A stretch of DNA of 64,000 nt from Parvularculaceae bacterium. Its GTDB lineage: Bacteria; Pseudomonadota; Alphaproteobacteria; Caulobacterales; Parvularculaceae. Positions 35,807 through 45,666 of this stretch are shown one piece after another. The stretch's first letter is position 1; every line of letters starts with the position of its first letter. A program made the position numbers and the translations under genes. The notes below the pieces were generated by a model. It was not told the DNA's origin. It made no database searches and was given only the letters and a program-made list of their open reading frames with translations. Location: contig JANQSJ010000005.1 of assembly GCA_028284065.1 (NCBI GenBank), forward strand, positions 62,001 through 126,000, in the 5' to 3' direction.

Positions 35807-36637
35807 TCAGCCGAGCCGGAACGCGCGGCGGGCATTGCCGGCGAGAAAAAGGCCTTTCGTCCCCTGGTCAAGTCCGAGGTCAGGCAACGCCTTCAGACAG
35901 CGCGCGGGCGTCAGCATCGGCCAGTTTGAACCGAACATGACGCGCTCGCGTCCTTCCTCCCGCATGAACCGCACGAAGTCCGGCGTCAGGCGGTGCAAGA
36001 CGTAGGCCGACGTATCCACATAGAAATTCGGAAACTTGTGCGCGAGGGAAACGACTTCGTCGACCCACGGAATGCCCACATGGCCGCCGACGACCGTGAG
36101 CTCCGGAAAGTCGAGCAGCACGTCCTCCAGGTACGGTATCAGCCGTCCGGGTTCGGAGCGCCGCAAAGGCCCCGTATGGCCGATCTGCGTGCAGAATGGC
36201 ACGCCCGCGTCGACGCACGCTGCAAAGACAGGATAGTAGCGCCGGTCATTGGGCGGCAGGTCCCACAGCCAGGGCAATACGCGAACGCCGACAAAACCTT
36301 CCTTCGTTCGTCGCCGGATTTCCCTGACGGCGCCCATCGGGTCGTTGATGTCGACGCTGAGGACGCCGCGGAAGCGATCCGGCGCGGCGGCGACATGGTC
36401 GGCGACGTCGTCATTTGAGATGAGCGTCCCCGTGGGGCCGGTCCAGGCGGAGATAATGGAGAGGCCGACATTCGCCTCATCCATTGCGGCGAGAGCGTCG
36501 CCGCGGCCGGGCGTCGGCGCGTCGCCGGTCTGGCGGTTCCACCGGTTGAGGCTCGCCATCCACGGCGCGCCTGTCAGCGCCGGCGTCGGGACCTGCGCCC
36601 AGGCGTCGATGATCGGAAGAGGCTCGCTCGCGGCCAT
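35807..36637 (-). CDS. Amidohydrolase-2 family TIM-barrel protein
   Basis: A 276-residue TIM-barrel protein. It follows a recognisable family with AMDEANVG, DRFRGVLSVD, RVLPWLWDLPP, CTQIGHTGP, VVGGHVGIPW and FGSNWPM blocks. The usual metal ligands D-x-H-x-H are replaced by D11-A-W-A-Q15, and the late Asp of the standard SD-x-P block is Asn, so the canonical metal site is probably absent or altered. Decarboxylase- or lactonase-like activity is possible. It may be co-transcribed with the beta-propeller gene downstream. Confidence 0.8.
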   Translation of the reverse strand: MAASEPLPIIDAWAQVPTPALTGAPWMASLNRWNRQTGDAPTPGRGDALAAMDEANVGLSIISAWTGPTGTLISNDDVADHVAAAPDRFRGVLSVDINDPMGAVREIRRRTKEGFVGVRVLPWLWDLPPNDRRYYPVFAACVDAGVPFCTQIGHTGPLRRSEPGRLIPYLEDVLLDFPELTVVGGHVGIPWVDEVVSLAHKFPNFYVDTSAYVLHRLTPDFVRFMREEGRERVMFGSNWPMLTPARCLKALPDLGLDQGTKGLFLAGNARRAFRLG

Positions 36638-36754
36638 GGCGTCGCTCCGTCAAGGGTCGGCCGAGACCAACCCCCGGCGCCGCTTTGACATTACCTCAAT
36701 CGCCCGTGCGCGTCGCCGACGAGGCGCAGCGCATCACCGGGCGCGCAGCGTCGC

Positions 36755-37621
36755 CTATTCTTCGCCGATTTTGTCCTGGGTCCTCGTTTGGAAGTCGTCA
36801 GCGCCATGGCGTTCGCGCAATTGCTCCGCCGGTTCGCCCCAGGACTTGTTGACCATGCGTCCGCGCTTTGCTGCGGGGCGCGCGCCAATCTGGTTCGCCC
36901 ACCGCACGACATTCTCGTAGTCCGCTACCTGAAGAAACTCCGCGGCGTCATAGAGGGCGCCCTTCACGAGCCCGCCATACCACGGCCACACGGCGATATC
37001 GGCGATCGTATAGTCCGTACCCGCCAGATACTCATTGTCCACGAGGCGTTTGTCCAGCACGTCGAGTTGCCGTTTCACCTCCATGGCGAACCGATTAATC
37101 GGGTATTCGAACTTCTCCGGCGCGTAGGCGTAGAAGTGGCCGAACCCGCCGCCGAGATAGGGCGCAGCGCCCATCTGCCAGAAGAGCCAGTTGAGCGTTT
37201 CGGCGCGCGCCGGCCCGGAGGCGGGCAGGAAGGCGCCGAACTTCTCCGCCAGGTGGACGAGGATCGATCCCGATTCGAACACCCTCACGGGCTCAGGGCC
37301 CGACCGATCAAGAAGCGCCGGTATCTTCGAATTCGGATTGATATCAACGAAGCCGGACCCAAACTGGTCCCCTTCCTGAATATTGATGAGCCAGGCGTCA
37401 TACTCGGCGTCGGCGTGGCCGGCCTCCAAAAGCTCCTCGAACATGACCGTCGCCTTTACGCCATTCGGGGTGGCGAGGGAGTAGAGCTGAAACGGATGTG
37501 CGCCGACCGGCAGCTTCTGGTCATGGGTCGCGCCGGAAATCGGGCGGTTGATCGAGGCGAACTTGCCGCCGCTTTCGGCGTCCCAGGTCCAGACTTTCGG
37601 CGGTTCGTAAGCATCAGCCAT
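36755..37621 (-). CDS. yghU: YghU-type glutathione-dependent disulfide-bond oxidoreductase
   Basis: A 288-residue glutathione transferase-fold protein. N-terminal residues are the PPKVWTWDAESGGKFASINRP type shared by YghU, whose homologue reduces disulfides with two bound glutathiones. The thioredoxin-like domain ends with FESGSILVHLAEKFG, and the helical domain has the DYTIADIAVWPW N-capping block. ATG 37621 was preferred because AGGAAAGGG lies directly upstream and the family start MADAYEPP follows. Confidence 0.9.
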   Translation of the reverse strand: MADAYEPPKVWTWDAESGGKFASINRPISGATHDQKLPVGAHPFQLYSLATPNGVKATVMFEELLEAGHADAEYDAWLINIQEGDQFGSGFVDINPNSKIPALLDRSGPEPVRVFESGSILVHLAEKFGAFLPASGPARAETLNWLFWQMGAAPYLGGGFGHFYAYAPEKFEYPINRFAMEVKRQLDVLDKRLVDNEYLAGTDYTIADIAVWPWYGGLVKGALYDAAEFLQVADYENVVRWANQIGARPAAKRGRMVNKSWGEPAEQLRERHGADDFQTRTQDKIGEE

Positions 37622-37777
37622 TGGCGCGTTCCCTTTCCTGCGAGGCGTTATCGTGCGGCGCAACGGAACATAGGCGTGGAGGCGAGGTTTTACACTCACC
37701 TCTGCGCGAGCGTCCTCGCAGGCGCGTCGCCGGCGGCCGCGCCTTGTGGGCGATGCGTCGTCTTGCTATTACGCTCG

Positions 37778-37904
37778 AGTTACCGAGGGGCGCCGGCGGA
37801 CCGGCTGAGATCGCGTTCCTTACCGCTGCGATGCAGCGCTTAGGACCCTGACGCGAGCACCCTTTGAACCTGATCCGGTTAGCGCCGGCGTAGGGACGGG
37901 ACGC
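37778..37904 (+). promoter_or_regulatory. TPP riboswitch controlling the Rid-thiC transcript
   Basis: The thiamine pyrophosphate aptamer is intact: CCGAGGGGCGCC at 37783-37794, a compact P3 GCCGG-cgga-CCGGC (37792-37805), CTGAGA at 37805-37810, ACCCTTTGAACCTGATCC from 37859, and GCGCCGGCGTAGGGA ending at 37896. A facultative hairpin, P3a, is formed by TCGCGT (37811-37816) with ACGCGA (37851-37856) and an inner CGCTGC/GCAGCG stem. It lies about 70 bases before the Rid-family gene and 600 before thiC. High TPP should lower expression, as in other bacteria. Confidence 0.93.
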
Positions 37905-37973
37905 GTTGAGGATGCTTGCATTCCATCGACGGCAATCCTGCGCCGGGCGCTGCGACTTCAAGAGGAGCGCCCA

Positions 37974-38465
37974 ATGATGTTTCTTCCGAGTCAAATTCAC
38001 CGAGCAAGCCTTTTGGCGCGTACGTTGGCGACCGCCGGCGTCCTTGCGGCCATTGCGTCGTCCGCGTCCGCCGCCGATCGCGACGTCATCGTGCCGGAGG
38101 CGTGGAAACAGTCTTATGACGAACTCCATTACGCGCCGGCGGTCCGCGCAGGCGACTTGCTCATTCTCTCCGGCGTAGTCGCAGGGCTTGGTCCCGACCC
38201 GGACGACACCGACGCCGCGGCGGGATACGATCGCGCGTTCAAGGCGATCGGCCAGATTCTGACTGAGGCGGGCGCCGACTGGGACGACGTCGTCGAAATC
38301 CAGACGTTCCACACGGACCTGCCGGCGCAAATAAACGAATTTGCAGCCGTCAAGGACCGCTACATCAAGGAGCCGTACCCGGCCTGGACGGCGATCGACA
38401 TCGATCGTCTCTATCCGGATCGCGGTCTCGTTGAGATTAAGATCACCGCTTATGTCGGCGACTGA
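37974..38465 (+). CDS. Exported Rid family (YjgF/UK114) protein
   Basis: A 163-residue Rid-fold protein with a signal peptide (about 1-33, ending SASA). The Rid core is recognisable: YAPAVRAGDLLILSGVV, AFKAIGQILTEAGADWDDVVE, and VEIKITAYV. RidA deaminates reactive enamines using an Arg in a R-x-A-V-x-V block; here this reads WTAIDIDRL with no Arg at that place, so standard RidA activity is doubtful. AGAGGAG just upstream of the ATG is a good ribosome site. It sits between the TPP riboswitch and thiC, implying a thiamine-linked role; export is unusual for the family. Confidence 0.85.
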   Translation: MMFLPSQIHRASLLARTLATAGVLAAIASSASAADRDVIVPEAWKQSYDELHYAPAVRAGDLLILSGVVAGLGPDPDDTDAAAGYDRAFKAIGQILTEAGADWDDVVEIQTFHTDLPAQINEFAAVKDRYIKEPYPAWTAIDIDRLYPDRGLVEIKITAYVGD

Positions 38466-38477
38466 ACCGTCGTCTGA

Positions 38478-41232
<2,755 letters not shown>

Positions 41233-41278
41233 CCCCCTCCGTCGCCTCCGGCGACACCTCCCCCATGAATGGGGGAAG
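41233..41278. repeat. Palindromic repeat, left of DUF559 gene
   Basis: Two hairpins in tandem: GTCGCC-tcc-GGCGAC and TCCCCCAT-ga-ATGGGGGA (41259-41276). It starts directly after the protease stop codon. A related sequence in the same orientation is at 41814-41883, and a third palindrome is at 41362-41383. Confidence 0.8.
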
Positions 41279-41361
41279 AATAGCGCTGTGCGATCTCCCG
41301 ATTCATAGTTGCTATATCGTCTTTCCAGATAGAAACGCTCGAGCCTGAAGGTCTGCGCCGT

Positions 41362-41405
41362 CTTCCCCCATTTATGGGGGAAGTCCCGAGCGAAGCGAGG
41401 GGATG
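41362..41405. repeat. Palindromic repeat, 3' side of DUF559 gene
   Basis: CTTCCCCCAT (41362-41371) pairs perfectly with ATGGGGGAAG (41374-41383) over a two-base loop, followed by TCCCGAGCGAAGCGAGGGGATGG. It lies just downstream of the DUF559 stop and could terminate its transcript. Same palindrome family as 41233-41278. Confidence 0.8.
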
Positions 41406-41410
41406 GGGGC

Positions 41411-41800
41411 CTACGGATCGTCGGTTTCGCGACGGCGTCTTATTTCCGCGACGTGCATCTGCGCCTCGTAGAGGATCGTCTCAAGAAGGCCTTCCATGTT
41501 TTCGAACGCCTCACGGTTCCAGAACCGCAGAACGCGCCAACCGTTCTCTTCAAGTAAGGCGTCGCGGCGGTCGTCCCGCGCCGGCGCGTCGTCGCGGCCG
41601 TGCTGGTCGCCGTCGAGCTCAACGACAAGCCGCGCCTCGACGCAGGCGAAGTCTGCGATGAACGGCCCGACCGTATGCTGACGACGGAAGCGAAAACCGC
41701 CAAGCTGTCGATTGCGCAGCTTGGCCCAGAGCTTGCGCTCCGTCGGCGGCATGTCCTTGCGGAGAGCTTTCGCGTTTGGGTGCGGCTTGCGAAGGGGCAT
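41411..41800 (-). CDS. DUF559 / VSR-like endonuclease-fold protein
   Basis: A 129-residue protein of the PD-(D/E)XK-related DUF559 group. The RRQHTVGPFIADFAC and LVVELDGDQH blocks hold the presumed catalytic Asp, Glu and Asp, and the C-terminal WRVLRFWNREAFEN is typical. The biochemical role of DUF559 is not established; resemblance to very-short-patch-repair nucleases suggests DNA nicking. The gene is bracketed by palindromic repeats, an association I believe recurs in other alphaproteobacteria, and may be part of a small mobile unit. Confidence 0.85.
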   Translation of the reverse strand: MPLRKPHPNAKALRKDMPPTERKLWAKLRNRQLGGFRFRRQHTVGPFIADFACVEARLVVELDGDQHGRDDAPARDDRRDALLEENGWRVLRFWNREAFENMEGLLETILYEAQMHVAEIRRRRETDDP

Positions 41801-41813
41801 AGCCGCAGCCTAG

Positions 41814-41883
41814 CCCCCTCAGCCGCCTTCGGCGACGTCGACATGGTGCCCAACCCCTTTCAACCCCCATGAATGCGGGAGCG
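41814..41883. repeat. Palindromic repeat, 5' side of DUF559 gene
   Basis: Begins CCCCCTCAGCCGCCTTCGGCGAC, matching the left copy's CCCCCTCCGTCGCCTCCGGCGAC in the same orientation, and ends with an imperfect CCCCCATgaATGCGGG hairpin. The two therefore bracket the DUF559 gene as direct repeats of palindromic units. Confidence 0.7.
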
Positions 41884-41965
41884 GGTTCCTTTTCCCTCTC
41901 AACCGCCATCGTCATCCGCATCGCACTTTATAGCGTATCGCGCTCATCAGTTTTGGAGCAGCCCC

Positions 41966-42553
41966 ATGCCCCTTTCCCCCGCCAAATCATTCCTCGCCGC
42001 ACTGGTCCTTTGCATCGCCGTCCCCGCGGCGGCTGAGGAGGGCGCGCCCACGTCCGACGCTCAAGCCGGCGAGAGCGCGCACGACTTCACGCTGACGGCG
42101 ATCGACGGCGCGCCCATGCCGCTGAAGGGCTACGCCGGCAAGACGCTGTTGGTGGTGAACACGGCGAGCCTGTGCGGCTTCACCGATCAGTACTCGGGGC
42201 TGCAGGCGCTCTATGCGGCGTATCAGGACAAGGGCCTCGTCGTCATCGGCGTGCCGTCGAACGACTTTGGCGGGCAGGAGCCGGGCGGCGCCGGCCGCAT
42301 CAAGGAGTTCTGCGAAACGAACTTCAATGTGCGATTTCCGCTTGCGGATAAAACCGTCGTGCGGGGCGATGCGGCGCATCCGTTCTACCTGTGGGCGCGG
42401 GAGATGCTCGGCGCCGACAACGCGCCGAAGTGGAACTTTCATAAATATCTGGTGGGGCCGGACGGCTCGCTCCTCGCCGCGTTTCCGTCCTCGGTGGAGC
42501 CGATGTCGGATCGCATTAAGGCCGCCATTGAAGACACGTTGCCGGGCGCGTGA
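41966..42553 (+). CDS. Exported glutathione peroxidase family protein
   Basis: A 195-residue peroxidase with a signal peptide (residues 1-23, ending AAA). The peroxidatic residue is Cys C70 in NTASLCGFTDQY; Gln is in FGGQEPG and Trp in KWNFHKYLV, completing the family triad. Most bacterial homologues are cytosolic, so export is notable; reduction may come from periplasmic thioredoxin-like proteins. ATG 41966 was chosen since GGAG at 41955-41958 is well spaced and the signal peptide begins there. Confidence 0.9.
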   Translation: MPLSPAKSFLAALVLCIAVPAAAEEGAPTSDAQAGESAHDFTLTAIDGAPMPLKGYAGKTLLVVNTASLCGFTDQYSGLQALYAAYQDKGLVVIGVPSNDFGGQEPGGAGRIKEFCETNFNVRFPLADKTVVRGDAAHPFYLWAREMLGADNAPKWNFHKYLVGPDGSLLAAFPSSVEPMSDRIKAAIEDTLPGA

Positions 42554-42557
42554 CGCT

Positions 42558-43271
42558 TTAAAGGTTCGTCCCGACGATCGCTAGGCCCAACACGAGCAGC
42601 AGTCCATAGACCGCTCTCGACAGCGCCTTGACGGGGAGGCGCCCGGCGATCCGTTTGCCGATTATCGTCGCGGCGAGGATGCCGGGAGCGCTTATGGCGA
42701 AGATTGTCAGGATCTCGCGCGTCCACAGGCCGGAGAGGCCGTGGCCGGCGACGATCATCAGATAGGTCGGGGTGAAGAAAGCCTGCGTCACGGCGACGAA
42801 TTTCTCATGCGGCCAGGAACGCATCGCCGAATAGACGACCACGGGCGGTCCGCTGGTGTTGTAGGCGCCGCCGAGGACGCCGCCCACATACCCGAAGCCA
42901 TAGCGCCAGAGCCCGCTTTTCAGTTGCGGCGGCTTCGGGCTGACGAGGGCGTAGACGGCGAATGCGGCGATCGTTCCCCCAAGGATCAACAGGACGAGCT
43001 GCTGCGGCGCGCGCGCCAGGAGGAATATGCCGAACGGAATGCCGACGAGCGCCGAACCGATTAGCCCCGCCGCCTCGCCGAAATGCACGTCCTTGCGATT
43101 CTGCGCGAGCATGATCGCTGACAGCGTGAAGGCTGAGAGCGCCACCAGGGCGGATGCGTCCTTCACGTCCATCAGGAGCGCGAGGACAGGCATGGCGGTG
43201 AGCGCGAAGCCGAACCCGACCGCTCCCTGCACGAGCGCGGCGGCGAAGATCAAGAAGGCGGCGAGGAGCAT
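42558..43271 (-). CDS. TauE/SafE family sulfite exporter-like membrane protein
   Basis: A 237-residue, roughly eight-helix transporter. The N-terminal GAVGFGFALTAMPVLALLMD block and the GGVLGGAYNTSGPPVVVY block are the two inverted-repeat signatures of TauE/SafE. The family exports small anions such as sulfite or sulfoacetate; substrate unknown. The start was set at ATG 43271, where the first membrane helix begins; the longer frame upstream has no homology. It is convergent with the glutathione peroxidase and divergent from the next gene. Confidence 0.87.
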   Translation of the reverse strand: MLLAAFLIFAAALVQGAVGFGFALTAMPVLALLMDVKDASALVALSAFTLSAIMLAQNRKDVHFGEAAGLIGSALVGIPFGIFLLARAPQQLVLLILGGTIAAFAVYALVSPKPPQLKSGLWRYGFGYVGGVLGGAYNTSGPPVVVYSAMRSWPHEKFVAVTQAFFTPTYLMIVAGHGLSGLWTREILTIFAISAPGILAATIIGKRIAGRLPVKALSRAVYGLLLVLGLAIVGTNL

Positions 43272-43445
43272 TGGCGGCGAGATTGACTGTCGAAAGCTGA
43301 ACGCGGAAACAAGGTCTGGTCTCCCTACGCCCGGCGCCGGAGACTTTGCAATGCCGGAACGTATCCGTCGCCGGATTGTGAGGCGCGCGCCGGCCCATCG
43401 CCCGAAGACGTGGCGGCGCCGCTGCGCCGGGGAAGGAATGAGACC

Positions 43446-44657
43446 ATGACCACACGCGAATTCGATATCATCGTCTGGGGCGCTACGGGCTTCACGGGGC
43501 GGCTTGTGGCGGAGTACCTGGCGGCCGAGTACGGCGTCGGCGATGAGGTCAAGTGGGCGGTCGCGGGGCGGAGCCCGGAGAAGCTTGCTGCGGTGATGGC
43601 GGAGGTCGGCGCGGCCGAGGCGCCCCGCATCGTCGCGGACGCCGCCGATCCGACGAGCCTCGACGCCATGGTCCGCCGCGCAAAGGTCGTTCTGACGACC
43701 GTCGGTCCTTATCAGAAATATGGCGAGCCTCTGGTGGCGGCCTGCGCGGCGGCGGGAACGGACTATGTCGACCTCTGCGGAGAGCCGCCTTTCATGCGGC
43801 GGATGATCGACCGCTATGGCGAGGAGGCGCGGGCGACCGGCGCGCGCGTCGTCCATTCCTGCGGCTTCGATTCAATCCCGTTCGATCTCGGCGTTTATTT
43901 TGTACAAAAACTATTCGCCGATGCGCATGGCGCGCCGGCGCCGGAGGTGGCGTGCCGCGTTCTCGAAATGCGCGGCGGCATGTCCGGCGGCACTGCGGCG
44001 AGCGCCGTTGCGACGCTCGAGCTTGCGGGCGCCGACGCCGCCGCGCGCGACGTCATGCGCGACGTCTATGGGCTTGCGCCGGATGCGACGTCTTCCCGCC
44101 CGCGCCAGCCGAACGTGCGCGCGCCCAGATACGACGCCGACGCCGGCGTCTGGGCCGCGCCCTTCATCATGGCGGACATCAACATGCGCAATGTCCATCG
44201 CTCAAACCTGTTGATGGAATACGCCTACGGACAGGATTTTAAGTACTCCGAGATGATGGCCGCGCCGAACGCCGCCGCCGCCTACGCCATCGCCGGCGGC
44301 CTTGGCTTTTTCGGCGCGGGGCTCGCCCTGGGGCCGACGCGCGCGCTCCTGAAGAACGCCATTCTGCCGAAGCCCGGCGAAGGGCCGTCAAAGCGCCAGC
44401 GAGAGGCAGGTTATTTCAAGGCGCTTTTCATCGCGAAGGGCGCATCAGGCGAAACCGCGAAGGCGCTTGTTACCGGCGATCGCGATCCCGGCTATGGCTC
44501 GACGTCAAAAATGATCGCCGAAGCCGCCGCCTGTCTGGCGCTAGACCTTAGCGGCGAAAACAACGCCGGCGGCGTGACGACGCCCGCCGCCGCCATGGGG
44601 GACGCGCTGATAGAACGACTGACCGCTCATGCGGGTCTAACCTTTGATCCCGCCTGA
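43446..44657 (+). CDS. Saccharopine dehydrogenase-like / trans-acting enoyl reductase family protein
   Basis: A 403-residue Rossmann-fold oxidoreductase. The nucleotide motif is VWGATGFTGRLVAEYLA (residues 10-26), and the conserved blocks TVGPYQKYGEPLV, GTDYVDLCGEPPF and SCGFDSIPFDLG are those of the family that includes trans-acting enoyl reductases and saccharopine dehydrogenase-like proteins. A hydrophobic AGGLGFFGAGLALG stretch near residues 285-300 is usual here. The substrate is unknown; lipid metabolism is a reasonable guess. AAGGA before the ATG fixes the start. Confidence 0.88.
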   Translation: MTTREFDIIVWGATGFTGRLVAEYLAAEYGVGDEVKWAVAGRSPEKLAAVMAEVGAAEAPRIVADAADPTSLDAMVRRAKVVLTTVGPYQKYGEPLVAACAAAGTDYVDLCGEPPFMRRMIDRYGEEARATGARVVHSCGFDSIPFDLGVYFVQKLFADAHGAPAPEVACRVLEMRGGMSGGTAASAVATLELAGADAAARDVMRDVYGLAPDATSSRPRQPNVRAPRYDADAGVWAAPFIMADINMRNVHRSNLLMEYAYGQDFKYSEMMAAPNAAAAYAIAGGLGFFGAGLALGPTRALLKNAILPKPGEGPSKRQREAGYFKALFIAKGASGETAKALVTGDRDPGYGSTSKMIAEAAACLALDLSGENNAGGVTTPAAAMGDALIERLTAHAGLTFDPA

Positions 44658-44860
44658 TTCCGCGGCCTTTGTTGGCGGCCGGCGCGAAGAAAGGAAGACA
44701 GCGCGATATTGATCGGAATTCATGTATCGCGGCTTCCGTGGGACTTGAGGCGCCGTGTTAAAGGCGCAGGCTTTCGCCTTGATCGGTCTGGCCGGTTTTC
44801 CGCGTCGCCAAGGCCGCAATTTCACTCTTTGCGCAGGCTATTTGGCGAAGTCGAGTTCTG

Positions 44861-44889
44861 GTGACAAAAGTGCTTGCAAAGTGTAATAT
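44861..44889 (+). promoter_or_regulatory. Promoter of the cold-shock gene
   Basis: GTGACA at 44861-44866 and TAATAT at 44884-44889 are 17 bases apart, a near-consensus sigma-70-type promoter. Transcription would begin near 44896, giving a 5' leader of about 137 bases before the cspA ATG, in keeping with the long leaders of cold-shock mRNAs. From 44658 to the promoter I see no gene. Confidence 0.65.
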
Positions 44890-45032
44890 CGTCGCATCGA
44901 AGACACGTTTTGCTGCTGAACGGCCAAGAACCCTACCGACGGGCGACGCCTGGCAACGACCAAGACTTGTTGCTCGATACCTCGGGGCGCAATCCCGCGC
45001 CCTGTCGCGCCAAGATCAAAGGAGATCTCCTC

Positions 45033-45236
45033 ATGGCGACTGGTACGGTAAAGTGGTTCAATACCGAAAAAGGCTTTGGGTTCATTCAGCCTGACGAAGG
45101 CGGCAAGGATGTGTTCGTGCATGTGTCCGCGGTGCAACGGGCCGGCATGGACACATTGAAGGACGGACAGAAAGTGTCTTACGAAATCGCCACGGAACGG
45201 GGCCGCGAAGCGGCGGCCGATCTGAAGGCGCTGTAA
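45033..45236 (+). CDS. Cold-shock protein, CspA family
   Basis: A 67-residue single cold-shock domain binding single-stranded RNA and DNA. RNP1 is KGFGFIQP and RNP2 is [14 protein letters not shown] lies 5' of the ATG (45019-45026). A promoter and long leader precede it. Alphaproteobacteria carry several such genes and which one this is cannot be told. Confidence 0.95.
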   Translation: MATGTVKWFNTEKGFGFIQPDEGGKDVFVHVSAVQRAGMDTLKDGQKVSYEIATERGREAAADLKAL

Positions 45237-45270
45237 CGCCAGACCCAAAAATCCGAATTCTGAGCGGCAT

Positions 45271-45291
45271 CGCCGATTTGGCGGATCGGCG
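45271..45291. repeat. Hairpin downstream of cspA
   Basis: CGCCGAT at 45271-45277 pairs perfectly with ATCGGCG at 45285-45291 over a seven-base loop. There is no T-run, so it may stabilise the 3' end of the cold-shock mRNA rather than terminate it. Confidence 0.45.
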
Positions 45292-45437
45292 GGTAGTTGC
45301 CGTTCGCGACTGCAGCGGGAGTAAGCAATCTCGCTGAATTGATCACGAAAGCTATCGCCTAATCTGGGCCGCCAGCCGCATGATCATGACGCGCGTTAAA
45401 TGACGCGCCAGTGCTTACCCCCTTAACAAACACGAAG

Positions 45438-45475
45438 ACGCGTGGGCGCTGCTGCGCCCGCGCGTTTCTCTTTCT
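45438..45475 (+). terminator. Strong Rho-independent terminator
   Basis: A 12-base-pair stem with one G-U pair, ACGCGTGGGCGC (45438-45449) with GCGCCCGCGCGT (45454-45465), has a four-base loop and is followed by TTCTCTTTCT. It lies 200 bases after cspA. The interval 45237-45437 holds no gene, so this either ends a long cspA transcript or a separate small RNA. Confidence 0.75.
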
Positions 45476-45513
45476 AGTTTATACCCCCCCTGCCTAGTTT
45501 ATACCCCGCCTGC
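45474..45513. repeat. Tandem 20-bp direct repeat
   Basis: Two adjacent 20-mers, CTAGTTTATACCCCCCCTGC and CTAGTTTATACCCCGCCTGC, differ at one base. They begin within the T-run of the terminator. Use as a protein-binding site is possible; no evidence beyond the repetition. Confidence 0.75.
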
Positions 45514-45558
45514 GCGAGGCCTGACATCAGTCCGCGCAACGGCGGGTGGCGACGCGGC

Positions 45559-45663
45559 CTAAAGCGTTTCCAGGCCAAATGTGTGCGGTTGGCCGTTCGG
45601 AAACGCTCAATAACAAAGGCTTAAAGCGTCGCCCCGATTCCGATTGAAGCGACGACGCTTTAG
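45559..45663. repeat. 105-bp palindromic element, copy 2
   Basis: Same length and layout as the element at 5356-5460. Termini CTAAAGCG and CGCTTTAG are inverted repeats. Hairpin 1 pairs GCGTTTCC with GGAAACGC perfectly; hairpin 2 pairs AAAGCGTCG with a CGACGCTTT arm. It sits three bases outside the stop of the GH19 gene, in a region where transcription from both sides meets. Confidence 0.88.
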
Positions 45664-45666
45664 TCT

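Noticed and set aside
41873-41965. An upstream in-frame extension of the glutathione peroxidase
   Set aside because: It lies over repeat sequence and would displace the signal peptide; the ATG at 41966 has the better ribosome site.
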